Source: an uncultured Methanomicrobiales archaeon (GTDB taxonomy: Archaea > Halobacteriota > Methanomicrobia > Methanomicrobiales > Methanospirillaceae). Taken from it: DNA of 64,000 bases. The DNA lies in NCBI GenBank assembly GCA_903832665.1, contig CAILCG010000014.1:124001-188000 (forward strand). The letters are read 5' to 3'. This document shows positions 37,833-46,158 of this stretch, piece by piece. The position numbers were made by a program, and so were the translations under genes. Numbering within the stretch: position 1 is the stretch's first letter; each line of letters opens with the position of its first letter. The notes under the pieces are model-generated. The model had not been told where the DNA came from and searched no databases. It was given only the letters and a program-made list of their open reading frames with translations.

Positions 37833-38357
37833 ATGATGGACTTTCTTACACAAGCCACGTGGTCCCCGTATGTGGCCGGCGCGGGTATCGGTGTACTGAG
37901 CTGCCTGGCATTCCTGCTGTCGGACCGGCCGATCGAGTGTTCAACGGCGTTTGTCAAGGCACGGGGACTGATAAGCCGGATGTTCAACCGCGAGGGAACA
38001 GATAAGAAGGAATACTATAAGGAGATCATCCCGCAGGTGGACTGGGCATTCATGATCATCCCCGGTGTGGTGATTGGTGCTTTCATTGCCTCGATCCTTT
38101 CTGGCCAGTTCCATATCTTCTGGGTGCCTGCGATGTGGGGCACTTCATTCGGGTATGATCCCGTCCCCCGGATTATTGTCGCCCTTGCCGGTGGGATCCT
38201 GCTTGGGCTGGGTTCCCGGTGGGCTGGCGGCTGTACGAGTGGGCACGGGATCAACGGCTTTATCCAGCTCTCGCTGGCCAGCATGATCACGGCATGCTGT
38301 TTCTTTGCCGGTGGGATCGCGACTGCCCTGCTGCTCTTCCGGGTTATCGGAGCGTAA
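37833..38357 (+). CDS. YeeE/YedE-family membrane protein 1
   Basis: A 174-residue membrane protein of the sulfur transport family (TsuA/YeeE, formerly DUF395), with the signature GSRWAGGCTSGHGINGF (about residues 125-141) whose cysteine relays thiosulfate or other sulfur species in characterised homologues. It represents one half of the usual fused protein; the other half is encoded by the next gene, ten bases on. Together they may import thiosulfate or a related sulfur compound. Another conserved cysteine lies in RPIECSTAF. Confidence 0.9.
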   Translation: MMDFLTQATWSPYVAGAGIGVLSCLAFLLSDRPIECSTAFVKARGLISRMFNREGTDKKEYYKEIIPQVDWAFMIIPGVVIGAFIASILSGQFHIFWVPAMWGTSFGYDPVPRIIVALAGGILLGLGSRWAGGCTSGHGINGFIQLSLASMITACCFFAGGIATALLLFRVIGA

Positions 38358-38367
38358 TTGAGAGGAA

Positions 38368-38928
38368 ATGATGTTTGCCAGTCTTCATAAAAACAAAAAT
38401 GCCCAGATCGTCCTGGGTCTCCTCTTCGGGATATGCTTTGGTTTCCTGCTCCAGAAGGGAGGAGTCACCAGTTATGCGGTGATCGAAGGCCAGCTCCTTC
38501 TCACCGATTTTACTGTCCTCAAGCTCATGTTATCCGCAGTCATTGTCGGGATGGCCGGTTTTCACCTGATGAGGCATTTCGGGTTTGTCCAGTCACATGC
38601 AGCCGAAGGCTCCATGGGATCGAATGTAATCGGGGGGCTCATCTTCGGCGTGGGATTTGCCCTGCTCGGGTACTGCCCGGGAACTGTTGCCGGTGCAGTA
38701 GGAACCGGGGCGCTTGATGCGCTCTTCGGGGGCATGGTCGGGCTTCTCATCGGTGCCGGGATCTTTGCCGAATTGTATCCCCGGCTCCGAACCCGCATAC
38801 TCGTATGGGGAAAATTTCCTGCCGTAACGGTGCCGGAGTTCCTGAACATGAACCTGTGGATTGTCATCGTGCTGATGGAAGTGTTCATGATCGGCTTTTT
38901 AGTAGTGCTCTGGTACCTCGGTTTATAG
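38368..38928 (+). CDS. YeeE/YedE-family membrane protein 2
   Basis: A 186-residue partner of the preceding gene, with five to six helices and the second-half signature GVGFALLGYCPGTVAGAVG (about residues 91-109). GAGAGG precedes its ATG. Two-gene YeeE/YedE systems are common. A substrate cannot be assigned from sequence; the surrounding sulfur genes make thiosulfate or sulfide-related import plausible. Confidence 0.9.
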   Translation: MMFASLHKNKNAQIVLGLLFGICFGFLLQKGGVTSYAVIEGQLLLTDFTVLKLMLSAVIVGMAGFHLMRHFGFVQSHAAEGSMGSNVIGGLIFGVGFALLGYCPGTVAGAVGTGALDALFGGMVGLLIGAGIFAELYPRLRTRILVWGKFPAVTVPEFLNMNLWIVIVLMEVFMIGFLVVLWYLGL

Positions 38929-39208
38929 GATACACTGCCGGAATATCCCCCCTCCAGTTTTTTTAAATCCTCACGGGGAATTATCATACCCGAATTTGCG
39001 TTCACGATCCCTGGTCGCCGGTTCGACCCATGAAGGGCAGTGGCTTATGATGCCCAGGGAGTATTTTCCTACAAAAAATCCGGACTATTTGCGGGAGAAT
39101 CCGCTCAGTGCGCACTGGATCCGCACATTCATCAGCTTTAATTACTCCGCCTCACATGGTGTAGTTACAGCGTCCCGCTCCAATGCCGGGACCGTATGGA
39201 GATATACT

Positions 39209-39934
39209 ATGACGGCAGGTATGAAAATCCCGATAAACTATGCAGAAGCTGCAGAGACACTCAAGAAGTATCTCAAACTCACCGGCTCACCGGTAGCGTT
39301 CCGGTTTGCAACAAAAAAGGAAGATATCCCCGCAGGCATGGAAGCGCTGGATAAGACGATCCGGCACTGTTCCATGGTCGGGCTTGCGCGAAATGAAGGG
39401 AGGATCTTCTATTCTACCGCCGATAAGCACGAATGCAATGGCGGCGGCTGGGCCCTGGGTCTCAAGGAGATCACCGAGAGATTAAAGACCGGCGATTTCT
39501 ATTACAAACTGGGGAAATTCGAAAGTTCGGCTGCCTGCAAGCGGACCATCGATCGTGTCCCGCACCTGCAGACCGGTGAGACCTATGCCACGATGTATGC
39601 CCCGCTGGAAAAGACCACGTTCGATCCGCAGGTCGTTATCATTGTTGCAACGCCATGGGCAATGCTGAAACTTGCCCAGAGCACGATGTTCCGCCTCGGG
39701 GGAAGAATCCAGTCCGAGTTTGCCGGCATCCAGTCGGTCTGTTCGGATGCCTGTGCACAGACCTACCTCACGGGTCATGTGAACTTCTCGCTGGGATGTG
39801 ACGGATCGCGGAAGTTCTCTGGGATAGAAGATGGCGAACTGGTCATCGGGATACCCGCAGAACTGCTGCCGGAGATTTCCGAAGCATTGAAAGTCGTAGC
39901 CGCAGCACCGGGTTCAAAGCCCGGTTCGAAGTGA
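39209..39934 (+). CDS. DUF169 family protein
   Basis: A 241-residue cytoplasmic protein of the DUF169 family, found in many anaerobic archaea. Characteristic parts are KLTGSPVAFRFATKKEDIP, the cysteine region KTIRHCSMVGLAR, HECNGGGWALGL and SVCSDACAQTYLTG. The several conserved cysteines suggest metal or cluster binding. I chose ATG 39209, which follows GGAG by eight bases; ATG 39221 is an alternative. Function unknown. Confidence 0.82.
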   Translation: MTAGMKIPINYAEAAETLKKYLKLTGSPVAFRFATKKEDIPAGMEALDKTIRHCSMVGLARNEGRIFYSTADKHECNGGGWALGLKEITERLKTGDFYYKLGKFESSAACKRTIDRVPHLQTGETYATMYAPLEKTTFDPQVVIIVATPWAMLKLAQSTMFRLGGRIQSEFAGIQSVCSDACAQTYLTGHVNFSLGCDGSRKFSGIEDGELVIGIPAELLPEISEALKVVAAAPGSKPGSK

Positions 39935-39948
39935 GGGAAGATCAATCC

Positions 39949-39972
39949 CTTTTTTTATCTTTGATTTTTTTC
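39949..39972 (+). terminator. double T-tract terminator after DUF169
   Basis: Two T runs (39950-39956 and 39965-39971) 15 bases behind the stop codon, in the gap before the convergent flavin-type gene. Confidence 0.45.
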
Positions 39973-40112
39973 TCTGGTTACGAATGCAGGGAACCGCGGA
40001 TCGCTTTCCTCCTGCGGAATCGCGATGATCCCGACCCCAAATATTTCCATCATCAACGCAAATGCAGCATGAAACGACTTTTTTGTGAGAGTCGTTTGTA
40101 AAAATAAAAAAA

Positions 40113-40517
40113 TCAGATGATCTTTGCACCGGCAGTCGGGCCGGGTTTACATTCGAAGACTTCGGTAATCTTTACGATGACCAGTGACCGTGCCGGCAGG
40201 GCTGGGTTCTTGATGTTGATCTTGGCTTTCATCGCATCGAACTCCGTGCCGCTTGTCTTGATTGCGGCTACCCCCTTAATCTGGTAACAGCCTTTGATCT
40301 CGGGTCCCCAGATATAGAACGCAATCTTTGGGTTTGTCCGGATATTCGAGAGCGATTTGTTCATGAAATTGTCCACGAACCAGACGGTCTCATCATCGAT
40401 GAGCTCGGCGATACCCAGCGGGATCACATTGGGCGTACCATCTTTGGAAGCAGTTGCAACCGGGAAGACCCTCATTTTCGCAAACGCTTCCTTCATCTCT
40501 GCGGTCAGTTTTACCAT
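40113..40517 (-). CDS. pyridoxamine 5'-phosphate oxidase-like FMN-binding protein
   Basis: A 134-residue split-barrel protein of the PPOX-related family. The pattern MRVFPVATASKDGTPNVIPLG, then DDETVWFVDNFMNKSLSNI and NPKIAFYIW, is typical; such proteins bind FMN, F420 or haem. The substrate is unknown. It stands alone, with an AT-rich upstream region of 260 bases. Confidence 0.88.
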   Translation of the reverse strand: MVKLTAEMKEAFAKMRVFPVATASKDGTPNVIPLGIAELIDDETVWFVDNFMNKSLSNIRTNPKIAFYIWGPEIKGCYQIKGVAAIKTSGTEFDAMKAKINIKNPALPARSLVIVKITEVFECKPGPTAGAKII

Positions 40518-40790
40518 GGTATCATCTCCATCTTTTTCCTCAGGGTCTCATCACGTATTAATTTATTGCAGATACTCTATTTTTAAAAAATTTCAAATCT
40601 GAAAAGCTACTCAAATTTTCAATAATAATTCATTACGACGTTAAAATTATATAAAATCCTCAAAATCCTGAAAAACGTCGCTGGATATAAGTGGTATAAG
40701 TTCAAATATTATAGGAAATAAATACGGGAAAATTCCAATAGTCTCACATTTTGTCTTTTTAAAAAATTCCTGTACCTGGTGGCTTTGCTT

Positions 40791-43720
40791 TTGATCTCCG
40801 TTCTGTATGTTGATGATGAGCAGACCCTCCTCGAAATAGGGAAGACCTTTCTCGAAAAGAGCGGTTCGGTACAGGTCGAAATCTCTCTTTCCGTCGCCGA
40901 TGCCAAGGAGCGGTTAACCCACCGGAGCTACGACGCGATCGTCTCTGATTACCAGATGCCGCTGACCAATGGCATCGAGTTTCTCAAATTTGTCCGGTCG
41001 CGGTACGGCGATCTCCCGTTCATTCTTTTTACCGGCCGGGGGCGCGAGGAAGTTGTTATTGAAGCGCTCAACCTCGGGGCTGATTTCTATCTCCAGAAAG
41101 GGGGCAATCCCCTGCCCCAGTTTGCCGAGCTGGAGCACAAGATCAAACAGGCGGTTAACCAGAAACAGTCCGAGCAGCGGATCAATGAATCGGAAGAACG
41201 ATACCGTACCCTGTTCGAGAAAGCGAGCGACGCCATCTTCATGATGGAGCGGGATGTCTATATTGATTGCAATACCAAGGCACTCGAGTTTCTGGGCTGC
41301 ACCCGGGAAGAGTTGATCGGGTCACACCTTCATGATCATTCCCCGGCTTTCCAGGCGGACGGACGGGACTCTTCAGAAAAAAGTGGGGAATATCTGCACG
41401 AAGTCCTATCAGGGAAATCCGGGTTTTTCAGCTGGCGCCACCAGCGGAGCGATGGAAGGATGCTCGATGTCGAGATCAGCCTCACGCGCCTGGATATGAA
41501 AGAAAGGGAACTCGTCCTGGCGATCATGCGGGATATGAGCGAGCACAAGGCCGTTGAATATGCCCTGCGGGAGTCTGCCCGTCTCATGACGAACATCATC
41601 GGGTTCCTCCCGGATGCTACCTTTGTGATCAATACCGATGGCAGGGTCATTGCGTGGAACCGGGCAATGGAAAAGATGACCGGCATTGCTGAAGATGCCA
41701 TGATCGGGAAAGGTGATTATGAATATTCCCTCCCCGTCTACGGGGAACGCCGCCCCATCCTGATCGACCAGATCCTTTCTCCCGACCCCGGGAGGACACC
41801 CTCCGATGGTGCCCGGGAAAATCACGGGCAGAGTCTTGTATCAGAATTTTTTGCCCCTATGCTCTGCCAGGGAAAAGGTGCCCACCTCTGGTTTGCGGCC
41901 TCTCCGCTCATCGATTCCCATGGGAATATTATCGGGGCAATTGAGTCGATCAGGGATATCACCGGGAGAAAAAACCGTGAGAATGAGCTGCAGGCATCCT
42001 ATCAGCAGATCGCCGCAATGGAAGGGGAACTGCGTAACCACCTTCTGGAACTTGAATCCCATGAGCGGGATATTCTTGAGAGTGAAGCAAACTACCGGGC
42101 CCTCTTTTCGGCAACGGTCGAGGGACATGCGGTCAACGAGCTGATCATTGATGTTGCCGGAGTTCCTGTCGAGTACCGCGTCCTCCAGGTGAACCCGGCC
42201 TTTGAGAGAATCTTTGGCATTCCCGGCAGTACGGCAATCGGCAGGACGAGCCTTGAGGTGTTTGGCGTGGACGAGCCTCTTGCCCTTGCCCGGTATGCCG
42301 AGGTTGTCCGGACCGGCAGATCGCAGTCGTTTGAGTGCTGGTATCCCCCGATGAAAAAATATTTTGCCATCTCGGTATACTCTCCCCGGAATGGAATATT
42401 TGCCACCGTGTTTGAAGATATTACAGACCGACGGCGAAAAGAGCAGGAACTCCAGGCAGCCTATGAGCAGATAGCAGCAGTTGAAGAGGAACTGCGAAAC
42501 AATCTTGAGGAACTGGTGTCCCGGGATCGGGCGCTGCGTGAGAACGAAGAGCATTACCGGCAGATTGTTGAAACGGCAAACGAGGGCATCTGGTCCCTGG
42601 CTCATGAGCTGAGAGCAACGTTTGTCAACTCCCGCCTTGCCGAGATGCTCGGCTACTCTCCCGATGAGATCCTGGGCAGGCCCATTATCGATTTTATCCC
42701 CAGTGAAGATCATCAGGATCATGCAGAAAAGATGCAGCACCGGCGCATGGGTTCGGGCTCGCGGCACGAGCGGCGGTTTTGCAGGAAAGACGGCTCTCCC
42801 CTCTGGTGCCTGGTATCTGCATCCCCTCTTATGGATGCCGGGGGTGAGTTCCGGGGCTCTTTTGCCATGCTCACCGATATCACTGCCCGCAAGATGGCGC
42901 GGCAGGAACTCGAGCTCAAGAACCAGGAACTCAATATCGTGAATGAACAGATGGCCGCTGCGTTCGAGGAGCTGAAATCTACCGAAGAGACGCTGATGGC
43001 CCGCAACCGGGAACTCGAGGAGCAGCGGGAATCGATGGCGAGAGCGAAGAACGCGCTGAAGATGGCCAACCGCAAGCTCAGCCTGCTCTCGGGCATTACC
43101 CGACATGATGTACTGAACCACTTATGGCGCTGAGAGGGTACGTTGAGTTATCGGCAGAATGTGTGCAGGATCCAAAATTACAGCAGATGATCGAGAAAGA
43201 AGAGACGATCATCGAGATGATCTCCCAGCAGATCCTCTTCACCCAGGAGTACGAGGATCTGGGAGTGAACGCCCCGGTCTGGCAGGCTCTCGATGCAACG
43301 GTGATGAACGCATCTGCCGGCCTGGATCTTTCCCGTATCTCATTAACCATTGCCTCGGACAACCTGGAGATCTATGCGGATCACCTGCTCGGGAAGGTGT
43401 TCTATAACCTGATGGACAATACCCTCCGCTATGGAGAGACCGTCTCGGGAATAACGGTATCCTGCGAGAAAAGAGCGGGCGGACTCGTCATCCTGTATAC
43501 CGATAACGGCGTTGGCATTGATGCGGAAGCCCGGCCCAATCTCTTTGAACGGGGTTTTGGAAAACATACCGGGCTCGGCCTCTTTTTCACAAAAGAAGTG
43601 CTCAGCATCACCGGGCTCTCCATTACCGAAACCGGTACCCCGGGAAAGGGCACACGGTTCGAGATTACCGTGCCGGAAGGGGAGTACCGTTTTCCCGGTT
43701 CACCCGTCCGGCAATCCTGA
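40791..43720 (+). pseudogene. receiver-PAS-histidine kinase broken by a one-base deletion
   Basis: The gene encodes a CheY-like receiver (VLYVDDEQ, phosphoaspartate in IVSDYQMP, residues 1-120), about four PAS domains (130-250, 260-390, 430-545, 585-700), a coiled coil and the phosphoacceptor helix GITRHDVLNH near 43110. There the frame ends at 43133, while the rest of the dimerisation helix and the ATPase domain (MALRGYVELS to 43720; N-box LMDNTLRYG, DNGVGI, TGLGLFF) continue in another frame. Relatives read LNQLMALRGY; inserting one G near 43119 restores this. The start is probably TTG 40791, behind GGTGG, or GTG 40779. Sequence error or recent mutation cannot be told apart. Confidence 0.85.
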
Positions 43721-43858
43721 CCCTTGAAATATTTTACCCTTGCTGTCTTCTGACCGTACGGTCACCGGCCAGAAAGGGTTTGTTCTTCCCTTTAACGGAG
43801 ATTTTTCCGGACCTTATTATTACGGTCGCATCGGGGCACTTCCTTTTTGTTGCTACCC

Positions 43859-44947
43859 TCACTCCAGGGTCCTCCGGTACGTGGCAATTCCCAGCATAAT
43901 AGCGGCAAAGGAGAAGATGCAGAGGGCGATGAGATCCATGCCGATCACTTCGATTCCCTGCCCCCGCAGGATGATGCTCCGGAGGGCATGCACGGCATAA
44001 TACTCCGGGTTGATGATCGTGATCCAGCGCAGCCAGTCCGGCATACCGATGACCGGGTAAAATGCCCCGCTGGTCATGAAGAGGATCAGGTTGAAGAATG
44101 CCGACATGGAGGCGTACTCCTGCTGGTTGGAGAACCGGGAGGCCATCGAGACCATGAAACTGGTGATCCCGATACTGGTGATGAAGAGCACGAGCAGGAC
44201 CATGAAAAAGTCCTGGGTGGACTGGATCAGGATTCCGGTGATCAGGAGATCAACGACAAAGATGACGAACCCCGAGAGAAATGCCCGCACGGTCCCGCTG
44301 GCGATCGTGCCCATGATGATGCTCGAACGTTTCACGGGGGTCACAAAGTAGCCTTCAATAATACCCATCTCCCGGTCCTTGATAAGCGCAATACCCCCGC
44401 CCATCATGGTGGTCATAAAGATGGCCATCACAATAACCCCTACACCAAAGAACTGGATGTATTTGATGTCCCCGTATATTTTGTTGATCTCGACCCGGGT
44501 ATGGGTCCCGGACTGGACGAGTGCAGTATTCACCCCGGATATGATGATTGAGGGGGTGACTGAATCGGAGCTGTCCACGTAGAGCCGCATTGCCCGATCA
44601 CGGAAATTTGGCGAGGGTAAGACCAGTACCCCGCTCACCACGCCGTTTTGCAATGCCCGTTTGGCTTTCAGTTCATCGGTATATATCGCGATATCAAAGG
44701 TGGGGGGATAGTCAACCGCGGCCTGGTGTTTGAGGTTATCAATAAAGGCAGTAAAGGGAAGGGCTGAATCGTCATAGGGCTCCTCCTGCACGATGGCGAT
44801 CGAGACGTGGCTGATCGTGCCCCCCATGGCATTGCCGAAGATAACGAGATACATGATCGGCATCAGCAGGGTGAAGATGATCACAAACGGGTTGCCAAGG
44901 AATTTCTTGAAATCCCGCTTGAAGATGGCAATAGCCCCTTTGATCAC
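43859..44947 (-). CDS. ABC-2 type export permease
   Basis: A 362-residue membrane protein with the ABC-2 layout: first helix near residue 20 (FVIIFTLLMPIMYLVIFG), a large extracytoplasmic loop (45-175) and five helices in the C-terminal half. It is the membrane partner of the ATPase gene that overlaps its start by four bases. Substrate unknown; drugs, lipids or sodium are possible in this family. Confidence 0.9.
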   Translation of the reverse strand: MIKGAIAIFKRDFKKFLGNPFVIIFTLLMPIMYLVIFGNAMGGTISHVSIAIVQEEPYDDSALPFTAFIDNLKHQAAVDYPPTFDIAIYTDELKAKRALQNGVVSGVLVLPSPNFRDRAMRLYVDSSDSVTPSIIISGVNTALVQSGTHTRVEINKIYGDIKYIQFFGVGVIVMAIFMTTMMGGGIALIKDREMGIIEGYFVTPVKRSSIIMGTIASGTVRAFLSGFVIFVVDLLITGILIQSTQDFFMVLLVLFITSIGITSFMVSMASRFSNQQEYASMSAFFNLILFMTSGAFYPVIGMPDWLRWITIINPEYYAVHALRSIILRGQGIEVIGMDLIALCIFSFAAIMLGIATYRRTLE

Positions 44948-46014
44948 GAGCGTCCCCTCCCGCCCTGCGTCCCTTCGCTTCCGCCGCTGTCGCTCAGGTT
45001 CTTGCCCGTCAGGTAAATGAAGACATCTTCAAGCGAGGGAGAACGGATCGAGATGGCATTCATAGTGACCGAATAGCGTTCGAAAACCGCGAAAATCGCG
45101 GGGAGAATGGTATTTCTGTTCTTTGCCGTAATGAGGAGTTTCTGGTCCTTGACTTCAGCCGAGATGACCAGGTGTTGTTCGCGGATTGCCGGAAGGACGC
45201 GCTCATCCATATGATCGAACCCGATCTCGATGAGGTCCCCTGCCGGGAGCAGGAGACGCAGGTTATCCATGGTATCGAGCGAGATGAGCCTCCCCCGGTC
45301 AACAAACGCGATCCTGCCGCAGAGTTTCTCAGCCTCATCCATGTAGTGCGTGGTCAGGATGATGGTGGTATTCTCCGCGTTTAAGGTCTCGATCTGCTGC
45401 CAGACCTCGCGCCGGGATTCGGGATCCAGGCCGATGGTAGGTTCATCGAGAAACAGGATCAGGGGCCGGTGGATGAATGCCCGTACGATCTCAAGTTTCC
45501 TCTTCATCCCCCCCGAGAAGGTCTGGACCATCATGTGAGCCCGGTCGGTCAGCCCGACCATTGCCAGGAGTTCCCAGATCCGGTCCGGCAGGATGCGGTC
45601 ATCGACATCTTCCAGTTTGCCGTAGAACTCCAGGTTATCGTACGCGGTGAGCTCGTTATCCAGCGTGCTGTTCTGGGGACAGACGCCGATGATCCCCCGG
45701 ATCTTCTCCGGGTCCCGGGTGATCTCGTACTCCCCGACAAAGGCAGTGCCTGATGAAGGGCTGAGCAGGGTGGTGAGAATCCGTATCAGGGTACTCTTTC
45801 CCGCCCCGTTGGGGCCCAGCAACCCGAAGATCTCGCCGCGTTTCACCTCGAACGTGATATCATCAACCGCCTTTACCGTCCGTTGCTTGTCCCGGAAGGT
45901 TTTGGTGAGATGTTCGATCCGAATGACGCTCTGGTCTGATGAAAAATACCTGCTACTGTCAGGATGGCGAAGTGCCTCGGTCTCTTCTTCGGGGCGTGGA
46001 TCGGAAAAGCTCAT
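44944..46014 (-). CDS. ABC exporter ATPase (DrrA/NatA type)
   Basis: A 356-residue ATPase with Walker A GPNGAGKST, signature FSGGMKRKLEI, Walker B LILFLDEPTIGLD and TTHYMDEAEKL. The C-terminal 80 residues are the DrrA-type extension. I place the start at ATG 46014 (MSFSDPRPEEE) because a TATA-like TTAAGTATT lies at the right distance for a leaderless or short-leader transcript; the frame is open to 46119. A variable N-terminal region of about 35 residues precedes the ATPase domain. Confidence 0.88.
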   Translation of the reverse strand: MSFSDPRPEEETEALRHPDSSRYFSSDQSVIRIEHLTKTFRDKQRTVKAVDDITFEVKRGEIFGLLGPNGAGKSTLIRILTTLLSPSSGTAFVGEYEITRDPEKIRGIIGVCPQNSTLDNELTAYDNLEFYGKLEDVDDRILPDRIWELLAMVGLTDRAHMMVQTFSGGMKRKLEIVRAFIHRPLILFLDEPTIGLDPESRREVWQQIETLNAENTTIILTTHYMDEAEKLCGRIAFVDRGRLISLDTMDNLRLLLPAGDLIEIGFDHMDERVLPAIREQHLVISAEVKDQKLLITAKNRNTILPAIFAVFERYSVTMNAISIRSPSLEDVFIYLTGKNLSDSGGSEGTQGGRGRS

Positions 46015-46158
46015 AGGCGTATTGAAAAATACGTGGGATCTGGTAATACTTAATGTGTGGGGAATGTACGAGTGTAGGATTTTCTCCTGGGCATCACTCA
46101 TTTTTCCCCCCTTCCGCAATCGCTTCTCTTATCACCCTTCCCGCGCAATTTAGTGTAT

